64,000 nucleotides of DNA. It comes from Malus domestica. Taxonomy: Eukaryota > Streptophyta > Magnoliopsida > Rosales > Rosaceae. The stretch covers positions 28,087,501 through 28,151,500 of the forward strand of contig NC_091668.1 of NCBI RefSeq assembly GCF_042453785.1, given 5' to 3'. Shown one piece after another: positions 48,660-60,022 of the stretch; position 1 is the first letter of the stretch; every line of letters starts with the position of its first letter. The translations under genes and the position numbers were made by a program. Below the pieces are notes generated by a model. It was not told the origin of the DNA and ran no database searches. It worked only from the letters and a program-made list of their open reading frames with translations.

Positions 48660-49058
48660 ATGTATACTACAACAATAAGTGGAAGTGGCGCTAACAGCAG
48701 CCCCTTTCACGACGCTGCCGTCTTGCCTTCTGACCACCGGTGCCAACTCCGTCGGACGGTTTTTGAGATTGCTTGTGGAGTTGGTTTACCAATCAAATTG
48801 ACATTGGAATTTGGCACCATTAATCAGTCATTTGGTCTCTTTGCAAAGGTGTTAGTAGATTTTGATCTTGTGATTATTTCACCGTCTCAGATGTGGATTG
48901 AGTGGAATAGTGACGTTCTCACCACTGTCCCAATCAAGTCGCATCTGGGATGGCGGAGGAACCACAACCAAATGACCAATTTTGTTTCAAAACGAAAAGT
49001 TCTTTGTGGTAAAAGAAAAATTAAGAAATTTTTTTTTGGAAATGGGGGATTGGTATGA
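48660..49058 (+). pseudogene. Fragment resembling a DUF4283 domain of a LINE-type element
   Basis: A 132-codon frame includes ACGVGLPIKLTLEFGTINQS and FGLFAKVLVDFDL, which match the usual DUF4283 pattern (G.P...D..T...FG..A.VLVD.DL) found in retroelement-derived plant proteins. The zinc knuckle and reverse transcriptase are absent. 49075-49185 repeats tagcgacg motifs of the kind seen near CACTA element ends. Probably a repeat remnant, not a gene. Confidence 0.5.
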
Positions 49059-49539
49059 TGCCAGCGACTGAATAGAGGTTTCGTCGTTAGCTACATACTG
49101 ATTAGTATATCATTCGTCGCTACTATACTAGCGATTTAATTCGTATATAGTCACTACCTGGTTAGCGACGGTGCTTGTGGACTATTGGTAGGGAAGTATC
49201 AATCATATTCTTTTCTATTTTATTTATTTATTTTCCCTTTTTTTTCTTTTTTCATTGAATTTTTTTTTCTTCCTACATTACTTTATCTAGATTCAAAAAT
49301 ACCTTTAGATTTATATCCTTGTTTTCGAGTGTTTTGACATGGATTTATAAGAAATTTCACGAAATAAAAAAAAACCATAAAATTTCTTTATTATAGTGAA
49401 AGATGATGGTAACTTCAAGCAATCCAGAGTATATCAGAGCATATTTAAAGACAACAATTAAAATATGAAATGATCGTCATCTCCATAAAATTAGCTAGTT
49501 TATGACAATTGATGAAATGAAATCAACTGCTTGAAATTA

Positions 49540-49635
49540 GGTTTGGCAAACGGGTCGTGTCTGTCGTGTTTGTGTAACACATGTTATCTTAACGGGTCAT
49601 GTCGTGTCACACCTGTTATCTTAACGGGTCCTTAA
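49540..49635. repeat. cttaacgggtc repeat at the left edge of the Harbinger element
   Basis: aacgggtcgtgtctgtcgtg, then two copies of tgttatcttaacgggtc (49583 and 49614). This short repetitive segment abuts the truncated 3' end of the Harbinger sequence. Confidence 0.6.
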
Positions 49636-49654
49636 GAAAAATCTATTTTGTTGT

Positions 49655-50530
49655 TTTTCCAAAATAAGAGTCAATGCATCAATTTGATCCATAAGAGAAA
49701 GACCCATTGCACTAAGTTCGTTAGCTATGTCGCTATGATCTGCAGTACCTTGAACTATAGCTTCAGTTACCATTTGCATCATTTTCCCACTTTCAACATA
49801 AAATTCTTTCAGTCCACTGATAATTGCCTCAGTTCCATCACTTGAACTTCCTCTTTTCCTCTTTCTTTGGCTATTTTCAGATTGGGTGCTTTGTTAGCTT
49901 TGTTGGTTCATTGGATAAACAACATTTTCACCTCCAATATCACTTGCATCAACCTAATCATGACTTTGTTCCTCCATCATTTCAGCAAGGGTTTCGGCTA
50001 CATTACCCGTAGCCCGATCCTTTCCAAATATATATGCAAATGTATCATACAGTGGAAAATGTTTGCTTCTCCATCCATCGGCTTCTTTATTTTTCTAAGA
50101 TTATATCAACATAGCAAAACTAAAATTTAGCATGCGTAACAAATATAGCTGCAAGAATATAACTAATGTATAAATAAAATAGGATATGAACCTGCACATA
50201 AGTTTGCCATGTGTCATCACTGTTAATTTCAACACACTTTTTGACATCATTCCATGCAAATCCACTTGTGTTTATCATGTCAAGGACCAAACTATATGTT
50301 TTTTTTTCCATTTCTTCAACTTTGACTCAATATGTGGAGTTACCTTTATATTTGAATTAGGACATAAAACATCGACAACTTTCGCTATTTCAATCAAAGT
50401 ACCTTGTTTGAAAGCACCTGTGTCACACCGTTGCTTCCGAGCAACAAAATCCTCTAGAACGGTAGTAATACTTCTTCCTCAAATGCTTCCCATTTACGCC
50501 TTCTTCCTTTTGGCTCTTGAGCAGCACTCA
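49655..50530 (-). pseudogene. Harbinger Myb/SANT-like partner protein, broken
   Basis: Minus-strand pieces RRRKWEAFEEEV, then after a one-base loss EDFVARKQRCDTGAFKQGTL, VTPHIESKLKKWKK, and after a shift in an A9 run TYSLVLDMINTSGFAWNDVK. The second exon reads WRSKHFPLYDTFAYIFGKDR and continues to about 49655. There are at least two frameshifts and two in-frame TAG codons. The pattern is the Myb_DNA-bind_3 domain that recruits Harbinger transposase to DNA ends. Confidence 0.8.
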
Positions 50531-50747
50531 AATTATTGTCGTTATCTATACCTAAACAAAAAATATTTGAATGTACTAAAGTACAATACAAAGAATCAAT
50601 TTGCATAATATCCAATTAATTTGCATACTATCCAATCAATAAATCGAATTACATTCAATGATGAGCAATCTAATCATTTTGCTAATATCCAACATATGGA
50701 TGATAAAAAGGAAAACTAAAATAAAATGTTATCATTAACACATATAA

Positions 50748-52115
50748 CTAGTTCGGTTGCTGGTTCCTAATTGCTCTCCACTCATTATACATTTCTTGAG
50801 CCATGGCATTCCTCTTTGCACTCCACTGGTCAGATGTTCCAACACTACCAACATATTCACCTTCTTCTGTGTTTTGTCCATCTTCTATTATTGGCAAATT
50901 CTCCATTGGATCTACAAACATCTCTTGCCTAATAAGATTGTGTAGTAGGCAACAAGCGGTAATTATTCGACCTTGTGTCCTTATCGGATAGAAAGATTGA
51001 CTCCTTAGTATCCCCCACCTTCTTTTTAGCAAGCCAAAACAACGTTCAATTACATTCCTTGCCTTAGAATGCTTTATGTTAAAATATTCTTCCTTATTGG
51101 AAGGTGTTCGTCCCTCCCATTCAAATAAATGATAAGGTATTCCTCTATAGGGTGCAAGGAATCCTTCACCATTTGTATAACCACCATCTACAAGGTAATA
51201 ATAACCTAATTAAAAAAGACCTTATTAGTATTTTGTAGTTCACAAACAAAACTAGACCTAATTTACAAAGTTGAGACTAACTAGTAGCCTTACCCGATGG
51301 TACCTTTAAACCATTAGGCCTAGTAATTGCATCATATAGCACTCTAGAGTCTGATGCGGAACCTTCCCACCCCGAAAACACATATATGAATTGCATATCT
51401 CCTGAACACACACCTAACACATTAGTTGCGACTAGACCCTTTCTTGTTCGGTATCTTGATTTGTCAATTTCAGGTACATGTACATCAATGTGTGTTCCAT
51501 CTAATGCTCCCAAGCAATTCTAAACAAAAAATAAGCTTTTGTTAATTTATACAAAGGGAATCTTTAGTTAAAGCTTAGGGAAAACGAAAAAAATTATCAA
51601 CATACCTTAAAACATCGCCACCTAGGATCTGTAGAATCAATAGGCACAGGCTGAAGGACTTTTAGTAGGATACCATGTAATCGTAAAATTCATTGCAATA
51701 CACTATTGAAATACCTACTTATAGTCTCTCTCGACCTATAAAATCTACCACCAACACTACGATTCTTAGTATGATGTGCTAGTATTTGTAAAGTCATACA
51801 CACCTGCTCCTCTACAGACACCAAACCATCCGTTTTTACCCTCTCATCTTGACGAAGTAAGTCACATAATATGCCAAGAGTCCTTCTATCCATTCTCAAT
51901 TCGTTGACACATTCAATATCAGTATTCCCTATTATACCATTCAGATAACACAAACTAATATCTCGTCTAACAAATGAACGGTTAGTCAAAGTGCGTCGTT
52001 CAACATGACTTTGTTTGACCCTTAGCATCAGCAACACAAGAATCGTACAAATGAAAATTGTCTCTAAATGAGACATCTCTAACAATAAGATCAATAAAAG
52101 CTTCCATTGATCCAT
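50748..52115 (-). pseudogene. Harbinger-type DDE transposase with a premature stop
   Basis: Exons on the minus strand: 52115-51606, 51519-51294 and 51205-50748. The N-terminal part (LRMDRRTLGILCDLLRQDER, LAHHTKNRSVGGRFYRSRET) joins a nuclease core with [12 protein letters not shown] (first D), VDGGYTNGEGFLAPYRG (second D) and ARNVIERCFGLLKRRWGILR (E), then CCLLHNLIRQEMF. The only clear lesion is TGA 51692-51690 in SVLQ-stop-ILRLHGILLK. After it the frame resumes without a shift, so inactivation seems recent. It would cut and paste Harbinger DNA together with the SANT protein. Confidence 0.85.
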
Positions 52116-52139
52116 ATCTATCCAAACAAAAAACAAAAG

Positions 52140-54184
52140 GAAAAAAAAATGAGGACATTATATATGTAATATTTACTGTAATTTAAAGGTGATGGAAATG
52201 AAGTGATTATGATATCAAATGAACTAGATCAAAAGAAAAGGTATACAAAGAATTATGAGACAACTAACTGCATCAACAATCCCAAAATAAGCAGCTAAGT
52301 CACAACTAACTGCATCATTACAGTTCATGAGCCCGAAATCAAATTATACCAATTTAATAGTTTGTTTGTGCTTGTAGCATATGAACCAATGTGTGTAATC
52401 ACTGTGGTGTGATTATTTTTCTTCATTCTTATGCTGCGTGAAGTGATTCATTTGTTTTAATATTAGGCCTAGAAACTTAGCCATAGATTGCACTACTATA
52501 CGTGCTTTCCAACTTCCCGCTCATACTTTCTAACTGTTAAGCTTTACTGGACCTTTAACTTTTGTTTGCTTGGATATCCAAGGTATTGAGATCAGTAAGC
52601 GTTTCCAAATGGAAATTTCGAGTTGCCAACTCAGTTGCGCTTAACGTTAAGTTCAACCGAGGAGAGAATGCTCCATTTGACGAGATTAAAGAGATCCAAT
52701 CAGCTTACTAAAAATCCTCGAAAGCTAAAATTTTCTTTCATCAACAGCCGTATTTTTACATTGCCTAAACAATTTGGTTTTTCTATAATATCATAGAAGT
52801 CATATTCACAGAGATGCAACGTAGACTTTCACACATCCAAGGACTACATTCAATAGATTCATGTCGAAAATTGATGTATGGGTTTAGGAATTATACCTTC
52901 TTCTAGCCTCGAGGGTTTTGAGTCGTTTGTTACTTGTTTTCCCTTGGGTTCTGAGCACTGGCCACTTCCGTTTATGCTCCTCTTCTCTGCACCCACAGAA
53001 TATTGAAGTTCAATATCAACCCCACACGGTACAAAACATTCATTGTAATATCATGGTTAGGCATTGCCGGGACATATGGAATTGCTTCCTGCCTATCTCC
53101 AATGCCATTCAAACAAGGTGGTCCGAGAAAGTTCCATGGTAAAGAAAGCCATCACCTTTAACTACTCATCTCCACTTCAAATTTTTGAACAGACGACATA
53201 AAAAAGGATTGATTCGAAGAGAACTTGGAAGAAAACCTCTCCTAATTTTCTTCAGTGACCACATTTATTCACAGGATTGATTGTTTAGGGTACAAGTTTA
53301 AGTTTTCTTTTCTTGATAGGGTTTGTCTTTAAGAGCGACAAAAGGTCCTCCGAGGAAGGTAAAAGGAAATCAAAAAATGCATAAACAAAACCAAACAGAG
53401 GATACGACTTTCAACATAACCACAAACCATTTAAAGAGTGCATAACAAAAATTTCTTCAACTCACATAATTTCTCATCCAAACAATTCACAAACATCCAA
53501 CCCTATATGCAATTTAATAAAATAAAAAAGAGAAACTGGTAAAGATTCGTGAACCAAGAACATAAAAACGAAAAACCACACAGATTTATGCTAACATAAT
53601 AGAGATGGAAGTATGTGTCCCTTCTGCAAAAGAAACTTGTCGATTTTATGGTCAAGCATGGTTTCTGAGTTCGGATTTGAAAGAAAAGTTGAAATATGAA
53701 AACCCCAAATTATAATCTCAATTTTACCTAAAAATCAAAACCCTAATTTGTTCAAGTGCAGAGGTCTATGATTGAAAATTTCTCAAACCCAAAACAACAA
53801 AATCAAATAAAGCTTAGTAATATCACGATCTGCAAAACAAATCGACGAAATAAATCGAAGATTTGAAGTTTACCAGACAACTCGGAGCAGATGAGGGAAG
53901 ACGCAGAGATGAGGGTGAGGAGGACGACGATGAGGGAGCAGGGCAAGGAGGGAGCGATGTGCGACGAGCAGGACGTGCGACGCTGGGGTTCTTGGACGAG
54001 CGATGTGCAAGGAGGGATAAGGGCTTATGAGTCCAGCCAAAATTGGGGATCCTCGTTAAGAACTCATAGTGAGGTGTATAATTCGAGCGAGTCCGACTTA
54101 AGCTCATTAAACCCAATCCTTGTCCAAACCAAACATGGAACTAAAGTCTAATCTAATCCAGTCCCCTCTAATCCGATCAAACAA
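52140..54184. other. Non-coding 5' part of the Harbinger element
   Basis: No exon recognised. The minus-strand frame 54116-53823 (97 codons, Ser/Pro-rich) could be leader sequence. AT-rich up to 53800, GC-rich around 53880-54010. Confidence 0.45.
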
Positions 54185-54316
54185 ACGCCCCCTTAAAGGG
54201 TCCATTAGTATTGTTTTTGGTCAACAACCTTAAACAACTTAGTAATGTCCACGCCCCCATAAAGGGGCCATTAGTATTGTTTTTGGTCAACAACCTTAAA
54301 CAACTTAGTAATGTCC
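54185..54316. repeat. 66-bp tandem duplication over the Harbinger end and the FabZ upstream region
   Basis: acgcccccttaaagggtcca (54185) and acgcccccataaaggggcca (54251) start two units sharing ttagtattgtttttggtcaa, caaccttaaacaacttag and taatgtcc. Each unit begins with the last eight bases of the Harbinger terminus. The period is 66, and the block ends about 105 bases before the FabZ start codon. Confidence 0.88.
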
Positions 54317-54423
54317 GCCGTTCTCATAAACAACCTCGTTACTGTCGTCCTTCGTCTTAAATGCTCGCCCTCCATTCACTTTCTTAACACAGAGACAGAG
54401 AGAGAGATCACCCCTCCTAAGCA

Positions 54424-57081
54424 ATGTCGACCGCAGCTTCCTCCACCTCCTTCACTTGCCACTCCCCGCTCATTCACCGCCCAAATGCTCCATCCCGAAT
54501 CTCTGTCGCCGTCACGATTCCCAGGTGTCTGCTGCCGTTGTCGCATTTGAAAACTAAGAGGAGGAGTTCAACCACCACCCATTGCTCCGCCGACGCTGCG
54601 AAAGATAAAGATTCCACCCCCATTGAGCTCAGTAAGAACTGAACTGATTTTCTCTTTTCTGTTCTTTTATTTCTTTGATCATACCCCACTACAACTTCCA
54701 TCTGTGCAGGATATGAGGCTTTTCCTACCGTCATGGACATCAATCAAATTCGTGATATTTTGCCTCACCGGTCAGTGCCTTTTTCTGCACCATTTCCTGC
54801 GAAATTTTGTTTCTTTTTCAAATAAAAAAGGGCGATCCTAAGCCAACAAGGCTCCGCATTGCGAGGGTCGGGGAACGGATGCAGTCTTACCCTTGAAAAG
54901 AGGCTGTTTCCACGATTCAAATCCGTGATCTTTGGGTCACAAAGGAGTAACCTTTCCGTTGCACCAAAGCTCGCCCTCGGTTTCTTTTCCAAATCATTTG
55001 AATTAGTTTGAGTCTACATTTTGTTTGATCGGGTTTTGGTGGTGGTTTAGGTTTCCGTTTCTGTTAGTGGATAGAGTGATTGAATACAATGCTGGAGTTT
55101 CAGCTGTTGCAATCAAGAATGTCACCATCAATGATAATTTCTTTCCTGGGCATTTCCCCGAGAGGCCGATTATGCCTGGTGTTCTCATGGTTGAGGTAAT
55201 CCTTTTTTTCGTTATCAAACTAAACGATAGGCCGCTCTTTACATGCATTATCCTCAAACAATACAAATAATAAGGTACATTTGTGTGTGTTTGTGTATTA
55301 TATAAGTCTATATTAGCAGAAACATGCTTTCATTAATAGAAGCAGCGTATGAAACAACATAGGGACATGATTTCCGCTAATCTATCTAGAGTACTGATCT
55401 ACAGCTAACGAAAATAATAGCAAGATTAGTGATATGTTAAAAGTGTAAAATTAATAGTGAATGTTAGAAAACTCCCGTGCAAAAACACGCATGTCAAGTC
55501 GTTGTGCATGGTCCACTCTGCACAATTTTAAGCCTTTTCTTTTTCCTAAGTCAAGGACATGTCAATGCTCTTGAGATGGTGTCGCTGAGTGACAGTAAAA
55601 TGAAAACATGGGAGTAGATTTCACTTTTTTTTTTTTTCTCGAGGTTTTTGTGTTGTGTGAGTGTATGTGTTTTAACATGTAGTTATTGTAAACGATAGAG
55701 GACATTTGTGTAAATACCATATTTACGTGACTTGTAGGATACAACTGAGCGGCTAACTTGTATTGGCATTCTGTATAATGTTTGGGGATTGCCCTGGTTG
55801 ATCATCAACTGAAATGTTGACCAAGTTATCTTAATCCCAACTAGTTCATATAGGATTCCAGGATAGTTGCAGATTTTCTTAATCCGAACTAGTCAAGAAC
55901 TCAAGATAGTTCTGAGTGGCTCAAATTGTAGTACTCGGAAAGATATGTCCCAGGGTTATATTCTTATTCGGGGAGTTGTCATTTTGTCCTTGGATGGGAA
56001 GATGACATTGAATATAGGGTGGCTGGGTGAAAACTCTTTACAGAATCTATTTCCCAGGCTTTCCGATATATCTAACGTTTCATTATAAGACTATTTCTAG
56101 TCTTGTGAACTCTGTTGAAATATCCTTGAGTTGGGATTTTGGCTTTTGAAAGAATTTGGAGCGTGTTTCTAAACTAGAGCACGTAGATTGGAGTCCTATA
56201 AATGAGAAGGAAGCTTGGTCAGAGCGATCGTTTGAAGGAAGAGTTTGGTAGTGCAATATTTGAGTGTGGCAGTTAGAAATCATCTGCACTGGACAGCATC
56301 TATTTGGCGGTTTTTAAGGATTGCAGGGAAGTGGTTATGGAAGATCTCAACGTTTCCATGAGTCTTTGCAATAGAATTGTCAATTGATTGTACTACTTTG
56401 ACCTATATAATTTGATCCCCAAGAAACCTTGTTGTGAACTAGTTCTGTCCTATCAACTGGTCTGGTTTGTGATGCGTTATTAATGTTGTCTTGCATCCTC
56501 TCTTCTTGATAGAAGTTTCTGTGCTATCCAAGATTCTGGGGTTTTTCTTGCAAGTTTTTCTGTCTTTCTTTACTCTATAACCCAATTCATCCCACCTTTG
56601 GTCCTTGCAAGTTTATAGTTGTTTTTCTTTGGCTGATAGCTCATTGCAATATCAATTCATGTGATGTCCTTCGGAAGCTCATTGCAGTATCGATTCATGT
56701 GATAAAATCCTGTAATCTTAAAAACATGATAATGCATATTGCTGCAGTTGACTAAGTTTCCTGTTAACACTTGGCTGCTGTGTTTGATTATTAATGATAT
56801 ATGTCAATGCTTGTTGTATCTAGGCAATGGCACAGGTTGGTGGCTTGGTTATGCTACAACCTGAAGTGGGAGGTTCTCGTGACACTTTCTTTTTTGCCGG
56901 AATTGACAAAGTTCGATTCAGGAAACCAGTGATCGCCGGTGACACATTAGTGATGAGAATGACGCTTATTAAGTTGCAGAAACGCTTTGGAATTGCAAAG
57001 ATGGAAGGCAAGGCCTACGTTGGAGGTGAAGTCGTATGTGAGGGAGAATTTCTGATGGCTACCGGTACCGGTGGTGACTGA
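54424..57081 (+). CDS. FabZ: Plastid 3-hydroxyacyl-ACP dehydratase FabZ
   Basis: Four exons: 54424-54631, 54710-54770, 55051-55195 and 56824-57081; 223 residues. A Ser/Thr-rich, acid-poor transit peptide (about 50-60 residues) is followed by the hot-dog fold: [20 protein letters not shown], then the catalytic His in [20 protein letters not shown] (Glu of the active site in the next helix, EAMAQVGG). It ends [36 protein letters not shown]. The enzyme removes water from 3-hydroxyacyl-ACP in each round of plastid type II fatty-acid synthesis. Intron 3 (1.6 kb) shows nothing recognisable; intron 2 carries a SINE. Confidence 0.95.
54824..54979 (-). mobile_element. tRNA-derived SINE in FabZ intron 2
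   Basis: On the minus strand, A-box-like TTTGGTGCAACGG and B-box-like GGATTTGAATCG give a tRNA-type head, and CCCTCGCAATGCGGAGCC follows. Flanked by gtttctttttcaaat (54809-54823) and gtttcttttccaaat (54980-54994), a 15-bp duplication with one mismatch. The same family occurs, more decayed, at 32531. Confidence 0.82.
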
Positions 57082-57172
57082 TCTCAATATTTTCGGTAAT
57101 TTCATTGCTAAAATTGGTTTCATGTGTTCTTCACTTGACTCATACTATTTTTTCTTCTCGCTTTATTTTTTA

Positions 57173-57760
57173 GAATAATACTTGGCTATTCAAAGATGGG
57201 TAGGAACTCTTACTCAAAATTCTTAATATTTTAATCATAAAGCTTTGTGCTTATGAGAGGTCGCACTTGGTGCGATGGCAAGTGCCTTCGCCCATGAGCG
57301 GTAGGTCTCGGGTTCGAGACTTGGGAGCAGCCTCTCCATAAATGGGGGTAAGGCTAGCCGACATTCACCTCTCCCAGACCCTGCGTAAAGCGGGAGCCTT
57401 GTGCACTGGGTACGACCTTAAAGCTTTGTGCTTATGATCAGAACCGTTCATAATATGAATTACATTGTAAAGATCATCTCTGCAAAAAATAAATTAAAAC
57501 TAAGGTCATTTAGTCAATCTATTGTAGCAAATACATAAACAGTTTGTAATGTTTTTACCAATACCGTTCATTTGTTTTTAAACAGTATGATAACTAAACA
57601 ACCTTAGTTTTAATTGATTTTTTGAGGTGACCTTTATAGGGTGATTTATAATATGAACGGTTCTGATTATAAACACGAAGTTGTACAAATTGACAACGAA
57701 CAATTTTGAGAAATTTTGAGTAGGAGTTCTTACTCATCTTTGAGTAGCCAAGTATTGTTC
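57173..57760. mobile_element. Mutator-like foldback MITE, 3' of FabZ, interrupted by a SINE
   Basis: gaataatacttggctattca at the left and tgagtagccaagtattgttc at the right are inverted copies that extend about 50 bases; further inside, gaaccgttcataatatgaat matches ttataatatgaacggttctg in inverse. The 9-bp target duplication tatttttta lies at 57164-57172 and 57761-57769. Confidence 0.88.
57257..57418 (+). mobile_element. Au-like SINE, full length
   Basis: A-box region tggtgcgatggcaagtgcc, B-box gggttcgagacttgg, then aaatgggggtaaggctagcc, cctctcccagaccctgcg and cttgtgcactgggtacgacc, the well-known Au SINE body. A perfect 19-bp target duplication, taaagctttgtgcttatga, lies at 57238-57256 and 57419-57437. 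It is inserted inside the MITE 57173-57760, so it is younger than that MITE. Confidence 0.95.
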
Positions 57761-57769
57761 TATTTTTTA

Positions 57770-58137
57770 TCCTCTCTTGCGTGTAAACGTTTTGGCAGTT
57801 CAAATTGTGTTTAAGAGATTTTTATGGTTAATTCGCGCCATGATTACGAAGACAAGATGTCGTTAACAAAAAAATTTTAGTTGTGACGGGAACACAAGTG
57901 GTATACCACGTGTTTTAATAAGAGTGGTGGGAAATTTTATTTTTTAAATTATTAACTTTTTAGCACACATATCCCATAATTTGTATAATGACAAGTGGTG
58001 TACCACTTGGTGTATCGGTCACACTGAAAAATATCTCCCGTTGTTAACGGCATTTAAGTAGCAATTAAATTGAAAAGGATAAAAAAAAATTGGGTAATTA
58101 GTTATATCTACATATTGAAAAGTAAATGCCAAATGGT
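57770..58137. other. Intergenic between FabZ and Lhcb6 3' ends
   Basis: No gene. gtggtataccacgtgtttta (57900) and gtggtgtaccacttggtgta (57992) are short palindromic motifs in what may be another small repeat. The genes on both sides point toward this gap (convergent). Confidence 0.45.
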
Positions 58138-59002
58138 TTACAAGCCAAGGGCACCAAGGGGCGTCTTTCCTTGCCCAGCTTCAAAGTAGAAAATGAGCAT
58201 AGCCACCATAGCAAGCCTTGCATGCTTAATCTCAGCCAGTTTCAGTCTCTCCAACTTTTCGCTGTCTGGAACGTAAACCCCGTCCTGGATGGAGCCGGCG
58301 AAGCCCAAGGGGTCGAAGAACTTGCCACCCGGGTAGCCTTGCTCTCCGGTGGAGTTGGCGAAGTTCTCCGAGGTCTTGGACCAAGGTGTGGCCCACTCGA
58401 CGGACTGGGACTCAGGGTTGTAGAAGTCCACCCATCTCTTGCTTTCCACCCATCCCATGAGCAAGAGCTGAGTGCCGAGCAGTGAGCCGAAGGAGAAGGG
58501 TGAGATAGCACTGGGGTCAGCTCCGGCTTCGAACCATGGGATACCACTCCAGGCCTGGCCAACAAAGATACCAACGACTGCCGCCATTGCCCACCGGCCG
58601 TGGATGAGCTCCGCCTCTCTGTACCACTTGAGGAACGCCGGGTCCTTGCCTAGTCCTAGTGGATCAAAACCGTAGTCACCTGGAAGCCTGCACGCGTATA
58701 TCAGATCAGATTCATACATATATCTGTGACAAACTTAGAATTATAATGTGGTTGATAATATATGAAACTCACGAGCCATCGAGCCACTCGGGGTCGATGA
58801 AGTTGCCGCCGCCTTTAACCGCCGGGATCCAAGACTTCTTTGCCGCAGCAGCAACCACAATGAACCTCTTAGGAGTAGGAGAAGCACCGCCAACCTTGCT
58901 TCCAACGGTGGCAGCAGAGAGCAAGGCCTGACTTCTCTTGCCTCCACATAAGAAGGCCGCCGAGTTCAACCCGTTGAGCACTGCACCGGTGGTTGCCGCC
59001 AT
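58138..59002 (-). CDS. LHCB6: Chlorophyll a/b-binding protein CP24 of photosystem II
   Basis: Two exons on the minus strand, 59002-58773 and 58687-58138; 259 residues. The start [12 protein letters not shown] (ATG 59002) opens a plastid transit peptide ending near [12 protein letters not shown]. The mature protein has the CP24 signature: [40 protein letters not shown]. Helix B is followed by the chlorophyll-ligand motif [15 protein letters not shown], and the last helix by [20 protein letters not shown]. It ends [10 protein letters not shown] with no helix D, as expected for CP24, the monomeric antenna linking LHCII trimers to the photosystem II core. The CT-rich leader is followed upstream by a G-box. 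Confidence 0.96.
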
Positions 59003-60022
59003 CTCTCTCTCTCTCACTAAGCAAAAACAGAGACTCAGAGAGTTTTTCTGGTGGCAATGAATGTTTGAGAGTTGCTTGGGAAGTGGTGTTTTATCACCAT
59101 GAGTTTTAGAGAGAGAGAGAGAGAGAGAGAGAATGAGAGAGTGGAGAGGAGAGAGAATCTAGAGGGTGGCGTTGGGAGGAGCCAACTAGGACAAAGAAAT
59201 CTGACTAGGTTGTGTTAGATAGATTTCGGACCAATGAGAACTAGCCCTCCATCCGCATGCATGCATTGCCTCCAACCACGTGGACTATCACTTTGTCTTC
59301 GTGCCACTCCCTCCACAGGCTAAGGTTACAAAATATCATTAAGGTCCTTGCAAAATGACGGAATTATATCATCCACGATAATGTGCTAAAGTATAACCAA
59401 ATGGTCCAAAACGACAGCTACTTCTGATTTTTTATTATTTTTCTTTCTCGTTTTCTACCCCGCATTTTGTTGTTATTTTAGATTAAGCCCACATTTAAAC
59501 TTTGTAGCGTATGCTTGTGATCAAATAAGACCAGAGACACTGCATGATGTCTCTATGTGCATCTATAGCTTATCTGGATGCCAATCCATAAACCACTAGT
59601 ATTAGGAATAAGCAAAGGTTTTCTCCCTTAAACATCCGTGCCACGTGAGCACATGTGACTTGGCGAGAGTCATTCTCACCCATTAATTACTACCCAAGCA
59701 ACATCCACAACAGATAATGTCCTTCAGTCGCTACCCATCTCTCGAGGTATTGTATCTCAAAATTTATCGTTGCGTGATATTCTGTACTAATTATGCAATG
59801 ATTTATATTATTGGCACAAAACATTATTGCGGTAGTAAACTCGTATCATACAAGCTGTTTTATTTTGTCTCAATGTCATGAAAAAACCAATATTAAAAGG
59901 AGAAAAAAAAAACTGACATAATGAATTGTGCAACATGCATTTGGGACTTTGGCACTATAAATAAACAAATGTATGTACAGATTGCCTAATATGATCGACA
60001 TAATAATAATAATATAAGAAAA
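59003..60022. promoter_or_regulatory. Divergent intergenic region LHCB6 / PP2C
   Basis: 1.0 kb between the two start codons, which face away from each other. A GA/CT run at 59109-59132 lies in the LHCB6 leader or core promoter. A second CACGTG-like core, cacgtgagcacatgtg, is at 59642. No coding frame recognised. Confidence 0.55.
59276..59283. promoter_or_regulatory. G-box CCACGTGG upstream of LHCB6
   Basis: Palindromic CCACGTGG about 275 bases upstream of the LHCB6 start codon, with a CCAAT box between it and the gene (59231). G-boxes bind bZIP/bHLH light regulators and are usual in LHC promoters. Function here is inferred. Confidence 0.6.

Larger units (their letters stand above)
49640..54192 (-). 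mobile_element. PIF/Harbinger DNA transposon, decayed, one end found
   Basis: Two minus-strand genes typical of PIF/Harbinger lie together: a DDE transposase (50748-52115) and a Myb/SANT partner (49655-50530), both broken. The right end ends aaacaaacgccccc followed by tta; on the minus strand this is GGGGGCGTTTGTTTGATCGG, a usual Harbinger terminus. No matching left terminus was found near 49640, where other repeats start, so that side looks truncated. 52140-54180 is the element's non-coding 5' part. Confidence 0.78.

Noticed and set aside
57296-57320. tRNA-like B-box as a tRNA gene
   Set aside because: It belongs to the SINE head; no full cloverleaf or anticodon arm can be drawn.
57641-57670. 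Hairpin of aaccgttcataatatgaa as a terminator
   Set aside because: It is the inner part of the MITE arms, and this is a eukaryotic genome.
58126-58675. Plus frames opposite LHCB6
   Set aside because: Shadows of the CP24 exon.
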